64,000 bases of DNA from NCBI GenBank assembly GCA_022822725.1, contig JAJEAN010000007.1:1060382-1124381 (forward strand). Direction: 5' to 3'. The notes beneath the pieces were generated by a model. That model saw only the letters and a list, made by a program, of their open reading frames with translations. It searched no databases and was not told where the DNA came from. Below, piece after piece: positions 55,447-64,000 of this stretch (the first letter of the stretch is position 1; each line of letters starts with the position of its first letter). The position numbers were made by a program, and so were the translations under genes. Source of the DNA: Candidatus Latescibacterota bacterium (GTDB taxonomy: Bacteria > JAAXHH01).

Positions 55447-57234
55447 TCAAACCTGCCTCTCCCAGGGAAAGTCGAAGGACGGACGGTTGGCGTAGCGGTC
55501 CATGGCCACGCGCAGCCGGCTGCCGCAGCCGGGTTCGAGCGTCACCGTAAAGCTGGCGCCGTCTACCGGGGTTGATCCGCTTTCGCCGCGTACTTCCAGG
55601 ATCTGATGTTCCCCGTAAGCACCGCCCTGGACGGTCACCGTGCGGGAGGAGACCTGGTTGGTGTTGACCAGCGTGACCACGGCGCTGTCATCGTGGAGTT
55701 CTTCCACGAGGGCGCCCACATCTTCCGGCATCCCGGGACGCAGGCGCTCGGGATCGAAGTACCGGAACCGGCAATGCAGGGGATGGCCCAGGTGCCCGGT
55801 GGGCATGCCACCGAGCATGAGCTGGATCAGGGCGTCCACCGCCGCGGGATTCGTACCGTTCATGTCGTCCGACATGCGCGTGTCCGGCGTGGTCAGGTCG
55901 TTGCGCATCCGCTCCATCTTCGACCGCACCGTCGAGATATCCTCCTGGAGCGCCGTCTCGGGATAGTCCGGGTTTTGCCCCTCCAGAAAGGCGATCCAGC
56001 CCTCCATGGGCAGCCGCTTCAGGTCGCGGCGGTCCATGGACCAGTAGTAGATCTGCTCGGCACCCACGTCGAAGGGCTCGGGCTGGAAGTCGTACCAGCC
56101 CTCGTCCCCGTGCATCCGGGGATAGAGCGTCCGGTCGTCCTCCACCTTGCCGTTCTCGTTGACCCCGTCGATGACGCCGCGCCAGGTGTCGACGTACTTC
56201 TGGTTGCCGGTCAGCAGCAGACCGTTTCCGAAGCTCCAGTGTACCCGGATCAGGAAGTAGGGTCGATGGGCGATCTCGCCGGTCTGCGGTACCGTGGTGG
56301 AGAACCCCCATCCGTAGGCGCCGCCATACCATCTGCCGCCGCACGCCCCGCCGATGGTCCCGTCCAGGCCGATGTTCGTGGGTATGATCCCGTTGTTCCG
56401 CTCGGTGCGCTCCACCCAGGCGTCGATGTAGTCCTTCGTCCAGTCGAAGTACCTTTCATCGCCATCGATCATAAAGGCGTTCAGGGTCATCGTGGTCACG
56501 CCCATGTTCAGCGGATGATCGCCGGCCACGTCGTTGTAGTCCTTGAAATGGGCGACCATCTCCTCGTAGTTGCGTTCCCCGTGCCCCGGCTTGAACCGGC
56601 CTTCGACCTCGATGGGATCGCCGGCCCAGTCGAGGCCCGTGGCCTTGCGCAGCATCGACCCCCGGCTGCCGTTGAACATGCTCTTGATCACGCGGTGCTT
56701 GGGGATCCAGTTGTCGGCGATGGGATCGTCGCCCATGTAGAAGCCGCAGAATCGCCGGGTGCGGTCCACGAACTTTTTGTCGCGGGGGTTGCACAGTCCT
56801 TCGAGGAAGAAGGCCGTAAAGCCCTCCCCGTTGTGCATCCAGTCGAACATCGTCGGGAACTCCTTGAAATACATCCCGTCCCGGGCGAATTCGACCTCGG
56901 TGGTCTTCGCCTCCGTGTACTGCAGCAGGTGGCCGTCCCATGCCTTCCTGTACAGGTCATATACGCGTTTCGAAGCACCGAGCGCGTAGAGCTCCGGCCA
57001 GTTCGCGAAGTTCTCCGCCGCGTCGTCCGGCCCGTCGTCACCACCCCAGCGGGGTACGCAGAGCAGGTAGCCGCGTTCGTCGAAGTACTGATCGTAAAAG
57101 GCTTCCACGGCCTCTTCCTGCTGCCGGATCAGGGCGCGTTCCAGCAAGGCCCACGAGGGGGGCGGCATGGGCGTGGCGATTCGCACGGTCCGCCCGGCCG
57201 GCACGGGGCGTCCCCCTGTTGAGGCGGCCGACAT
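55447..57234 (-). CDS. Six-hairpin (alpha/alpha)-barrel-like protein, function unknown
   Basis: A 595-residue protein with no signal peptide. Its alternating helical segments (residues about 30-430) rich in Trp, Tyr and Gly, such as FPTMFDWMHNGEGFTAFFLEGL, GIIPTNIGLDGTIGGACGGRWYGGAYGWGF and YFLIRVHWSFGNGLLLTGNQKYVDTW, suggest an (alpha/alpha)6 barrel like many glycosidases and polysaccharide lyases. A C-terminal beta-rich domain (about 500-580) follows, with VVTLVNTNQVSSRTVTVQGGAYGEHQI. No catalytic acids can be named. AAAGGACC precedes ATG 57234. It is 4 nt upstream of the M20 gene, probably in the same transcript. Confidence 0.7.
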   Translation of the reverse strand: MSAASTGGRPVPAGRTVRIATPMPPPSWALLERALIRQQEEAVEAFYDQYFDERGYLLCVPRWGGDDGPDDAAENFANWPELYALGASKRVYDLYRKAWDGHLLQYTEAKTTEVEFARDGMYFKEFPTMFDWMHNGEGFTAFFLEGLCNPRDKKFVDRTRRFCGFYMGDDPIADNWIPKHRVIKSMFNGSRGSMLRKATGLDWAGDPIEVEGRFKPGHGERNYEEMVAHFKDYNDVAGDHPLNMGVTTMTLNAFMIDGDERYFDWTKDYIDAWVERTERNNGIIPTNIGLDGTIGGACGGRWYGGAYGWGFSTTVPQTGEIAHRPYFLIRVHWSFGNGLLLTGNQKYVDTWRGVIDGVNENGKVEDDRTLYPRMHGDEGWYDFQPEPFDVGAEQIYYWSMDRRDLKRLPMEGWIAFLEGQNPDYPETALQEDISTVRSKMERMRNDLTTPDTRMSDDMNGTNPAAVDALIQLMLGGMPTGHLGHPLHCRFRYFDPERLRPGMPEDVGALVEELHDDSAVVTLVNTNQVSSRTVTVQGGAYGEHQILEVRGESGSTPVDGASFTVTLEPGCGSRLRVAMDRYANRPSFDFPWERQV

Positions 57235-57311
57235 GATACAGGTCCTTTCTTTTGATTACGGGAAAAGTGCGTAGTGCGGGTTCCGCGGTAACGCCGATGC
57301 GGGCTTGCCTG

Positions 57312-57365
57312 GCGGTCAGGAGGTCAGGCCGCGGCACCCACGCGGTCAGGAGGTCAGGCCGCGGC
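57312..57365. repeat. Direct repeat duplicating the 3' end of lpxA
   Basis: Two exact 24-bp copies (57312-57335, 57342-57365) start 30 bp apart. The right copy includes the last codons and the stop codon of lpxA, so the left copy is a duplicate of that end placed just downstream. Confidence 0.9.
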
Positions 57366-58158
57366 CGTAACGCTTGCTTCGCCGGGCGCTTTCCTCTATA
57401 AACGCGAGCAGGTACTTGATTTCGTCGGTTTGTTCCACTTCCGCCGTCACCGCTTTCACCGCCTGGGAGATATTGAGCGAGGACCGGTGGAGCAGGCGAT
57501 AGGCCTGCTTGAGCGTACGGATGGATTCGTCGGAGAAACCGCAGCGCTTCAGGCCGATGGTGTTGAGCGAAACGGGCTTGAGCGGATCATGGCCGTACTT
57601 GAAGTAAGGACAGACGTCCTTGGTCACCATGCCGCCCCCGCTGATAAAGGCGTTGCGGCCGATTCGGACGAACTGGTGGACCGCGACGAGTCCGCCGGTG
57701 ATGGCGAAATCCTCGATTTCCACGTGGCCGCCGAGCTGCGTGCCGTTGGCGAGGATCACCCGGTTGCCGATCACGCAGTCGTGGGCGACGTGCACATAGG
57801 CCATGACCAGGGTATCGCTGCCGATGACCGTCTTCCCCAGTGCGCTCGTCCCGCGATTCAGCGTGGTGAACTCCCGGATGGACGTCCGGTCTCCGATCTC
57901 CAGGACGGACTGCTCGCCGATGAATTTCTGATCCTGGGGGATCGAACCCACGACGGCCCCGTGATAGACCCTGCATTCGGCGCCGATACGGGTATGCGCG
58001 CCGATCAGCGCGCTGGATGCAATCTGGGTACCCGCTCCGATGGTAACGTTGGGTTCCACGATCGTGTATGGCCCGATGCTGCATCCGGCGCCCAGTTCCG
58101 CGTCGGGATGCACGATGGCCGTGGGATGTATCTGGACTTCGGCGGTTATGTCCGTCAC
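57346..58158 (-). CDS. lpxA: UDP-N-acetylglucosamine acyltransferase LpxA
   Basis: First enzyme of lipid A synthesis, transferring a 3-hydroxyacyl chain from ACP to UDP-GlcNAc in the cytoplasm. A left-handed beta-helix of hexapeptide repeats starts [22 protein letters not shown]. The catalytic His region is [15 protein letters not shown], and [24 protein letters not shown] matches the family. The C-terminal helical domain is intact and 270 residues is normal. Its ATG overlaps the lpxC-fabZ stop by 4 bp. Confidence 0.97.
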   Translation of the reverse strand: MTDITAEVQIHPTAIVHPDAELGAGCSIGPYTIVEPNVTIGAGTQIASSALIGAHTRIGAECRVYHGAVVGSIPQDQKFIGEQSVLEIGDRTSIREFTTLNRGTSALGKTVIGSDTLVMAYVHVAHDCVIGNRVILANGTQLGGHVEIEDFAITGGLVAVHQFVRIGRNAFISGGGMVTKDVCPYFKYGHDPLKPVSLNTIGLKRCGFSDESIRTLKQAYRLLHRSSLNISQAVKAVTAEVEQTDEIKYLLAFIEESARRSKRYGRGLTS

Positions 58159-59633
58159 TGTGTGGTCTCCTGGTCCGCCTGGTCCGCACGGTCGGCACGG
58201 TCCGTGATCATGGCCATGAGGGTGGCTTCGGCGACCAGTTCATCGTTTACGTAAGCCTTGCCTTCCATCTTGCACGCGTGCATGCGCATCCGGATTGTTT
58301 CCAGTTCGAAACGCAGCTGGTCGCCGGGTTTTACCAGTCTCCTGAAACGGGCATGGTCGATGCCCATGAAATAAGCCATCTTGTTTTTCGGTTCATCGAT
58401 CGTATTGAGCAGCAGCAGGCCGCCCGCCTGCGCCATGGCCTCGACGATCATGACGCCCGGCATGACGGGATGGCCGGGGAAGTGGCCGGCGAAAAAGGGT
58501 TCGTTGATGGTCACGTTCTTCAGTGCGGTCACCCGTTTCCCCGGTTCCATGCGGGTCACCCGGTCGATGAGCAGGAAGGGATACCGGTGGGGGAGGATGC
58601 GCAGGATGTCCTCGATGTCCAGGACGGTTTCGGGCTCGGGTGCGGGCGGAGCCGGCGCGGAAGTCACTGGCGCGGAAGGCGGATCGGCATTCCCGGTATC
58701 CGGCTTCTTTTTTACGCACACGCCGCGTATCCTTCGCACGAGCTCGACGTTGGCGGCATGGGAGGACCGCGCGCCGAACACCTGCGCCTTGAGCGGCGCA
58801 CCGAGCAGGGCCAGGTCGCCGATCAGGTCGAGTGCCTTGTGCCGGCAGGGCTCGTTGTCGAACCGCAGCGGCTGGGTGCCCACGATCCCGTTCTCTCCGA
58901 TCACCACCCGGTCCTCCACACCGAACAGATCCTTCAACTCGTCCAGTTCCTCGTCGGACAGGTCCATGTCCGCGATGACCACTGCGCTTTCCAGGCTGCC
59001 CCCCTTGATCAGTCCCCTCTCGCGCAGGGCCTTCACGTCGCTCAGGAAGGTCCAGGTCCGCGCCGGTGCGAACTCGTTGACGAACTCGTCCTCCAGGGAA
59101 TAAAGCACCGTGTGCTGGCTCGCCAGGCTGGATTTCTGGTAGTCGACCATGTAGGTGAGATGGAAATCGTCGGAAGGCATGACGACGAGTTCCTTCAACA
59201 GGCCGTTCTCCCGCTCCGAGTACAGGACGGGGTTCTCCAGTTCCAGGTATTCCCTGGGAGCGTCCTGTTCGACGATGCCCGCTTCGATCAACGCGTTCAC
59301 GAAGGGAATTGCGCTGCCGTCGCAGATCGGCGGCTCGTCCCCGTCCAGTTCGATCCGGATATTGTCCAGGCCCAGGCCCGCGACGGAGGCCAGGACGTGT
59401 TCCACGGTGTGGATCCGGACGCCGTCCCGCGCCAGGTTCGTCCCCCTGGTCGTATCGATCACGTAGTCTATGTCCGCAGGGATTTCCAGCCGGTCGGGAT
59501 GGTCGACGCGCACGAAGCGGATCCCGTCGTTCACGTTACCGGGCTTGAATGTAAGCGTTGCCCGCCCACCGGTATGCAGGCCGATGCCGTCAATGGACGC
59601 CGGGGATTTAATGGTATGCTGTCGTTCGCGCAT
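58155..59633 (-). CDS. lpxC-fabZ: Fused LpxC deacetylase / FabZ dehydratase
   Basis: A bifunctional 492-residue enzyme. LpxC (about 1-305) removes acetate from UDP-3-O-acyl-GlcNAc; its zinc ligands are in [27 protein letters not shown]. After an Ala/Pro-rich linker (about 308-335), FabZ (about 340-475) dehydrates 3-hydroxyacyl-ACP, with [11 protein letters not shown] and [20 protein letters not shown] carrying the catalytic His and Glu. The fusion is typical of Bacteroidota and related groups. The C-terminal tail [11 protein letters not shown] comes from a 9-bp repeat. Confidence 0.97.
   Translation of the reverse strand: MRERQHTIKSPASIDGIGLHTGGRATLTFKPGNVNDGIRFVRVDHPDRLEIPADIDYVIDTTRGTNLARDGVRIHTVEHVLASVAGLGLDNIRIELDGDEPPICDGSAIPFVNALIEAGIVEQDAPREYLELENPVLYSERENGLLKELVVMPSDDFHLTYMVDYQKSSLASQHTVLYSLEDEFVNEFAPARTWTFLSDVKALRERGLIKGGSLESAVVIADMDLSDEELDELKDLFGVEDRVVIGENGIVGTQPLRFDNEPCRHKALDLIGDLALLGAPLKAQVFGARSSHAANVELVRRIRGVCVKKKPDTGNADPPSAPVTSAPAPPAPEPETVLDIEDILRILPHRYPFLLIDRVTRMEPGKRVTALKNVTINEPFFAGHFPGHPVMPGVMIVEAMAQAGGLLLLNTIDEPKNKMAYFMGIDHARFRRLVKPGDQLRFELETIRMRMHACKMEGKAYVNDELVAEATLMAMITDRADRADQADQETTQ
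58171..58206 (-). repeat. In-frame 9-bp repeat in the lpxC-fabZ tail
   Basis: Four imperfect 9-bp units (tggtccgcc, tggtccgca, cggtcggca, cggtccgtg on the plus strand) encode Arg/Gln-Ala-Asp triplets near the C-terminus. Confidence 0.8.
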
Positions 59634-59639
59634 GTGCCG

Positions 59640-60698
59640 CTACTTTCTTCCTTCGTTGGACGGTGCGCCCTGTTCCTGGTCTTCAAGCGTCCTGATCCGC
59701 GTCTCCAGAGTCTGGATCTGCTGTAGCAGGTCCGGAAGGCGCTTGATGGCCGCCTCGATTCTCCTGGCCTGGTTGTGCGGGCGCGCGGGGTATCCCGAAA
59801 CCGTCGACCCGGCGGGAATGGACTTGGTCACGCCCGCCTGCCCGCCGATCCTGGAACCGGCGCCGACGCGGATGTGATCGGAGAGTCCGGCCTGCCCGCC
59901 GATGAGGGTCCCCGATTCAACCACCGTGCTGCCCGCGATGCCCACCTGGGCGCATATGGTGACGTGATCGCCGATCACGACGTTGTGGCCGATCTGGACC
60001 AGATTGTCGATCTTCGTGCCGCGGCCGATGCGGGTCATGCCCATGGTCGCACGGTCGATCGTCGAATTCGCGCCGATCTCCACCTCGTCGCCGATCTCGA
60101 CGCCGCCCACCTGCGGGATCTTCCTGGCCCCTTCGCTGCCCTGGAAATACCCGAAGCCATCGCTGCCGATCACGACGCCGCCGTGTACGATCACGCCTTC
60201 TCCCAGGGATACCCGGTCGTAGAGCGTCGCGTTGGCGAATATCCAGGTGCCGGCGCCGACCTCGCAATGGGCGCCGATCGCCACGTTCGCGCCGACGCAG
60301 GCGTTTCGCCCCACCGTGGTGTGCGGGCCGATCGAAACATGGGGTCCGATCGCCGCTTCTTCATCCACCTTCGCGGCAGGATCTATCCTGGCCGTCGGAT
60401 GGATACCGACTTCCGCGGGACGGTGCCCGGTAAAATAGGTCGTCAGCAGGGTCACGAGCGCGAGCTCGGGAGAAGCCACGCGAATGATGGGGACCGGAGC
60501 GTGATCGATTTCCCGGGAGACGATGACCGCCGCGGCCTCCGTCGATTCCAGGCGCCGGCTATGCCGTGCGTTGATCAGGACGGCGATCGAACCCTTGCCG
60601 GCCTCGTCCAGCGGCGCCACACTTTCGATGATGCATGAACCGTCGCCGATGAGTTCGCCCTCTACCTGCGTCGCGATATCTGCCAGCTTCTGTCGCAT
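59640..60698 (-). CDS. lpxD: UDP-3-O-acylglucosamine N-acyltransferase LpxD
   Basis: Third enzyme of lipid A synthesis. After the N-terminal uridine-binding domain (about 1-100), a long hexapeptide beta-helix follows: [14 protein letters not shown], the catalytic His in [18 protein letters not shown] and family motif [12 protein letters not shown]-terminal coiled coil ([21 protein letters not shown]) is present. The 352-residue length is normal. It lies 6 nt after ompH and 6 nt before lpxC-fabZ. Confidence 0.97.
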   Translation of the reverse strand: MRQKLADIATQVEGELIGDGSCIIESVAPLDEAGKGSIAVLINARHSRRLESTEAAAVIVSREIDHAPVPIIRVASPELALVTLLTTYFTGHRPAEVGIHPTARIDPAAKVDEEAAIGPHVSIGPHTTVGRNACVGANVAIGAHCEVGAGTWIFANATLYDRVSLGEGVIVHGGVVIGSDGFGYFQGSEGARKIPQVGGVEIGDEVEIGANSTIDRATMGMTRIGRGTKIDNLVQIGHNVVIGDHVTICAQVGIAGSTVVESGTLIGGQAGLSDHIRVGAGSRIGGQAGVTKSIPAGSTVSGYPARPHNQARRIEAAIKRLPDLLQQIQTLETRIRTLEDQEQGAPSNEGRK

Positions 60699-60704
60699 GG
60701 GTGG

Positions 60705-61235
60705 CTAGTTGGCTTCCTTCTGCAGTTCTTCCAGGACCTGACCCGTGAGGTCCTGCGCTCTCAACGGATCCACGTATATGAGCGACCCGGCATCGAAGAC
60801 ATAGGTGTAGTTCTCCGCCTTGGCCAGGGCCTGCACCACGTTGAATATGGATTCCTGCAAGGGCCTGGTCAATTCCACTTCCTGTTGCGCCAGCTGCATC
60901 TGCTGGGACTGGGCGAACTGCATGAGTTCCTGTTCCTTCTGCATGATGTTCTGCTCGTCCTGCTGCCGCCTGGCCGCGGTCAACATGGTCTTGCGGGCTT
61001 CATATTGCTGCTTCAGCATTTCGACTTCCTGCTGCCTGGACTGGACCTGTTCCTGCATGGCCGTCACCTGCTTCTGAAATGCCTGCTCGGCATCCCTGAA
61101 CCCCTGATACGACTGGCGCAGGCGATCCATGTCGAGATAGCCGATCTTGAGTTCCTGCCCCTGGGCCACGGCCGGCAGCAGCATGAAGGCGGCGAGCACG
61201 GCCGCGGTGCGAATCATCCCTTTCCCTGAAAACAT
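60705..61235 (-). CDS. skp: OmpH/Skp periplasmic chaperone
   Basis: A 176-residue exported chaperone. Signal peptide MFSGKGMIRTAAVLAAFMLLPAVAQGQ, then LKIGYLDMDRLRQSYQGF and a long Gln/Glu-rich helical hairpin (about 45-135) that forms the trimeric tentacles holding unfolded outer-membrane proteins. ENYTYVFDAGSLIYVDP closes the family pattern. GAGGAGGATATCA precedes the ATG. The bamA-skp-lpxD order is standard in diderms. Confidence 0.94.
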   Translation of the reverse strand: MFSGKGMIRTAAVLAAFMLLPAVAQGQELKIGYLDMDRLRQSYQGFRDAEQAFQKQVTAMQEQVQSRQQEVEMLKQQYEARKTMLTAARRQQDEQNIMQKEQELMQFAQSQQMQLAQQEVELTRPLQESIFNVVQALAKAENYTYVFDAGSLIYVDPLRAQDLTGQVLEELQKEAN

Positions 61236-61284
61236 TGATATCCTCCTCGAATGCCGGATCGCTCCGGTAACGTGGACCAGCGGG

Positions 61285-63687
61285 TCAAAACATCTGTCCG
61301 AGCTGAAAGTGCGTATGCCAACCGCTTCGCTTTTTCTGAAGGGCCTGGATCGGATCCGAGGGCTGGTCGAAGCCGTATCCGACGTCGAAGCCCAGCAGTC
61401 CCACCAGGGGCATGATCACCCGGATGCCGGCCCCCACGGATTTCTTCATGTTGCCGGGCAGCGGCGTGGCGTCGCCGAGTTTGGCCCAGGCATTGCCGGC
61501 CTCGACAAACGCCACGGCATAGACCGGCTGTTGGGAGCTGAGCTGGTCGATGATCGGGACCTGGTATTCCAGGGTAATGATGCTCATCGCACGGCCTCCG
61601 TCCCGACTGCTTGTCCCGTCGCCCAGCTCGGTATAGGGACCGATGGAATTGTTGCCGTACCCCCGGATCATGCCGTCGAAACTGACCCCTCCCGGAAAAA
61701 ACCGTTCGAAAAACGGGACCTCCCGGTCGTTGAAGGGGTTGACGGCCAGGGCATACCTGCCCCTCAAGGACAGGGACGTGCCCTTGAACAGGGGAACGTA
61801 GAAATCGGACTCCAGGGTCTGCTTGAGGAACTTCACGTCACCGCCTACGCCGGCGACATCGCTGCGGGAGGTCTGGCGCATGCCGCTCGTGGCGAACTGG
61901 GGGAAATCGCGGCTGTCGCGCGTAACGGAGAAGGACACCTGGCTCGTCAGTCCGCTGTTGGATTCGTAGGATATTCTCTGTCGTATATTCGAGTTGATGG
62001 CCGAGATCTGCGATTCCGTCAGGGTGGTGTCTTCCAGGGCCGAAGCGTAGTAACGCTCGCTGAAACCCGTGTACTCCAGATCGAAAAACCGGTAGGCCCC
62101 GTTGATGCGCCAGTACGTGCCGCGGAAGCGGCGCCCCAGGGACGTCCCGAAGCCCTTTTGTATGATATTGAATTCCCGGAACCACTGGCGGTTCGTACGG
62201 AAGATGTCGATGCCGGCACTGGTCGGTGTATCGAAGAGCCAGGGTTCCACGAAACTCGTTGAAATGGAATTGCGCCGCGCGCCGAATTCCCAGTTGAAAT
62301 TCACGTTCTGACCGTTGCCCAGGAAATTCGGGATGATCATGGAAATAGTACCCACGAGCCCGTCGAGACCACTGTAGCCGGCGCCGGCATTCGCCGTGCC
62401 CGTCGGTTTCTCCAGGACGGTAAAGGTGATGTCCACGTCTCCGTTGGGACGGGGCTGCAGGCCGGGCTGCACGTCCTGGAAGTAATTCAACTGGAACACG
62501 TCGCGCTGGCTTCTCAACAGCACCGAACGGCGAAAGAACTGTCCCGGCTTGATCAGCAGCTCGCGCCGGATGACCTTGTCCTTCGTCTTGGTATTGCCCA
62601 CGATGTCGATCCGGTGAACCTTGGCCGGTTCCCCCTCGTTGACGGCGAAGCGCAGGTCGATCGTGGAGTCGTTGGCCGCCGACTCCCGGGCGATGGGCGT
62701 GGCGTACAGGTAACCCAGCTCACCATACGCTTCGTAGATGGTCGACACGCTTTCCTGGTATTCTTCTTCGTTGAAAGGCGCGCCCGCGTCGATCTTGATG
62801 AGACCGGACAGTTGTTCGCCGGTGAACTTCGTGTTCCCCTCGAAGGCGACGTCTCCCAGGTAATACCGCCTGCCTTCATTGATATCTACCTTGATATACA
62901 TCCGCTTCCGGTCCTCGCTGAACCAGAGCGTGTCGCTTACGACTTCCGCGTCCCGGAATCCGTGCTTGCGGTATTCCTGGATGATTTTCTCGAACTGGTC
63001 CAGCAGGCGTTCCCGGCGCAGGTCGCCCTCTTTCCAGAAATGTTCCTCTTCCAGGTCCGATTTCTGCCGAAAGGCCTTCTGCAACTGCTTTTCCGGTACG
63101 GACACGTTGTTTTCGACAAAGACTTCACCCAGCTTAACCTTTTCGCCTTCATCGATTTCGATCCGCATGATCGCGTTGTTTCTTTCCACGAGGACGCGCT
63201 CATTCAGCGTGGCGAGCAGGTACCCCTTTTCGTAATAGGCGCTGGTGATGTTGTCCTTGACGCTCTTCCTGCGGAAGGGTGAGAGGGCCTGTCCCTGGAA
63301 GATACCCGAAATGCGTTCTAGCTCGTCGTCCTTGATCTTCTCGTTGCCCTCGAACTCCAGGCGGTCCAGCAACGGGTATTCCTTGACGTTTACGGTCACG
63401 ATCAGGCCCGCTGCGCCTGCGCTGACGTAGATGCGTATGTCCTCGAACAATCCCAGCCGGTACAGTTGCTTGATCGTGGTGGCGCCGTCGCGGGGATTGT
63501 ACGGGTTTCCCGCGTTCAGCACGGTCATCGACCGGATGAGGGGTTCATCGACGTTGGCGTGCCCCTCGATACGCACCTCGGCGATCAATGGCTGCTGCTG
63601 TTGTCCGAATACTTTGTGGGGACTCACGGACGCGAAGGCGAACAATCCGCCCGTCAGGATCAGTACCAGGAAGGTTTTAACGTACAT
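61285..63687 (-). CDS. bamA: Outer-membrane protein assembly factor BamA
   Basis: An 800-residue Omp85 protein that inserts beta-barrel proteins in the outer membrane. The signal peptide (MYVKTFLVLILTGGLFAFAS to about residue 29) is followed by five POTRA domains (about 33-390), starting IAEVRIEGHANVDEPLI, and a 16-strand barrel. GAGYSGLDGLVGTISM, VRGYG-type loop IRGYGNNSIGP and the aromatic C-terminus HFQLGQMF fit the family. Longer starts exist (up to 63813) but none has a better ribosome site, and only ATG 63687 puts the signal at the N-terminus. Confidence 0.95.
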   Translation of the reverse strand: MYVKTFLVLILTGGLFAFASVSPHKVFGQQQQPLIAEVRIEGHANVDEPLIRSMTVLNAGNPYNPRDGATTIKQLYRLGLFEDIRIYVSAGAAGLIVTVNVKEYPLLDRLEFEGNEKIKDDELERISGIFQGQALSPFRRKSVKDNITSAYYEKGYLLATLNERVLVERNNAIMRIEIDEGEKVKLGEVFVENNVSVPEKQLQKAFRQKSDLEEEHFWKEGDLRRERLLDQFEKIIQEYRKHGFRDAEVVSDTLWFSEDRKRMYIKVDINEGRRYYLGDVAFEGNTKFTGEQLSGLIKIDAGAPFNEEEYQESVSTIYEAYGELGYLYATPIARESAANDSTIDLRFAVNEGEPAKVHRIDIVGNTKTKDKVIRRELLIKPGQFFRRSVLLRSQRDVFQLNYFQDVQPGLQPRPNGDVDITFTVLEKPTGTANAGAGYSGLDGLVGTISMIIPNFLGNGQNVNFNWEFGARRNSISTSFVEPWLFDTPTSAGIDIFRTNRQWFREFNIIQKGFGTSLGRRFRGTYWRINGAYRFFDLEYTGFSERYYASALEDTTLTESQISAINSNIRQRISYESNSGLTSQVSFSVTRDSRDFPQFATSGMRQTSRSDVAGVGGDVKFLKQTLESDFYVPLFKGTSLSLRGRYALAVNPFNDREVPFFERFFPGGVSFDGMIRGYGNNSIGPYTELGDGTSSRDGGRAMSIITLEYQVPIIDQLSSQQPVYAVAFVEAGNAWAKLGDATPLPGNMKKSVGAGIRVIMPLVGLLGFDVGYGFDQPSDPIQALQKKRSGWHTHFQLGQMF

Positions 63688-63834
63688 GGATGACTTTGAA
63701 GACACAGAAACAACTTCCCCGTCCATGCGGATAATCGATCGGCGGAAGCCGGCTACCGACGTGAACGCGGCGCGTGCGAACCGGCTTTCGATTCTACGCG
63801 CATCCCTCATCACCGGTTCCCGCGGACCGCGCTT
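63688..63834. other. Gap between the ClpB-like gene and bamA
   Basis: 147 bp with no terminator seen; bamA may be read through from the upstream ClpB-like gene or have an unrecognised promoter. The bamA reading frame stays open through most of it. Confidence 0.4.
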
Positions 63835-64000
63835 TCAGGCTTCCGACTCGGTGAGGACGGGCGCTTTATCGGAATCAGCGGTCTCGGCCTTGTAGAACGT
63901 CAGGTTTTCTCCCTTCTTGCCGACTCTGATTTCATCGCCGTCGCCGAACTTGCCCCGGAGCAGTTCCTCCGCAAGCGGATCCTCGAGCATGCGCTGGATG
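63835..64000 (-). CDS. clpB: ClpB/ClpC-like AAA+ disaggregase, C-terminus only (partial)
   Basis: The last 54 codons of a gene that continues beyond the right edge. IQRMLEDPLAEELLRGKFGDGDEIRV is the characteristic end of the second AAA+ module (small domain D2) of ClpB/ClpC ATPases, followed by GKKGENLTFYKAE and an acidic tail. ClpB would solubilise aggregated proteins. Which of ClpB or ClpC it is cannot be decided from this piece. Confidence 0.72.
   Translation of the reverse strand, partial: IQRMLEDPLAEELLRGKFGDGDEIRVGKKGENLTFYKAETADSDKAPVLTESEA

Noticed and set aside
57935-57960. ggggatcgaacccacgac resembling the T-arm of a tRNA
   Set aside because: It lies within the conserved lpxA coding sequence and no acceptor or anticodon arms can be paired.

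Overview
The window is a GC-rich (roughly 60% or more), densely packed chromosomal segment from a diderm bacterium. It carries outer-membrane and lipid A machinery (bamA, ompH/skp, lpxD, an lpxC-fabZ fusion, lpxA) and makes menaquinone by the futalosine route (mqnE, mqnC, mqnA). The fused lpxC-fabZ gene, five phytanoyl-CoA-dioxygenase-like (PhyH) genes, and the ThuA, Gfo/Idh/MocA, M81, DUF362 and DUF5916 proteins together resemble uncultured FCB-group lineages such as Latescibacterota or Gemmatimonadota. This placement is an inference from gene content; no rRNA gene is present to settle it.

Layout. 0-7.2 kb: start of a Tex-like gene, a SelA-like PLP enzyme, then a menaquinone operon (UbiD-family decarboxylase, mqnE, mqnC, mqnA, DUF362). 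7.2-18.6 kb: two class V aminotransferases, a STAS protein, an IorA-like oxidoreductase, an acyl-CoA ligase, a site-2 protease, a TPR protein, mobA, rsmI and a Gfo/Idh/MocA oxidoreductase. 18.8-21.8 kb: haem genes, where hemE carries an N-terminal HemD-like half domain and is followed by hemY. 21.8-26.5 kb (minus strand): M28 peptidase, PstS-like lipoprotein, PhyH, and a class III aminotransferase resembling glutamate-1-semialdehyde aminomutase. 26.8-34.7 kb: pntAA-pntAB-pntB, purT, PhyH, ThuA, a 1-Cys peroxiredoxin with its terminator, and an SPFH protein followed by a 55-residue Arc-like protein. 34.9-47.5 kb: PhyH, a NatAB-like ABC exporter with one permease fused to a CPBP protease, a methyltransferase, a DUF5916 outer-membrane protein, dsbD and a redoxin. 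47.7-53.7 kb: an apparent operon of two PhyH paralogues, a ThDP enzyme, an M81 peptidase and a DMT exporter. 53.8-57.2 kb: an unrecognised protein, an M20 hydrolase missing its catalytic core, and a six-hairpin-glycosidase-like protein. 57.3-64 kb (minus): the envelope operon bamA-ompH-lpxD-lpxC/fabZ-lpxA, preceded by the end of a ClpB-like gene.

Two themes run through the window. First, short tandem repeats are unusually common. Those inside genes have unit lengths divisible by three (9, 18, 21 and 39 bp) and fall in termini or linkers. Those outside genes sit in leaders or just past stop codons and have other lengths (17, 19, 22 and 24 bp, and a 30-bp spacing). Second, promoter-like sites repeatedly pair a TTG-type -35 with a TATATT -10, which stands out in this GC-rich DNA.

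The best candidates for undescribed biology are the HemD-like/HemE fusion, the three PhyH proteins that lack the usual iron-binding aspartate, the 47.7-53.7 kb operon that contains two of them, the M20 protein with a deleted core, and the repeat system itself.
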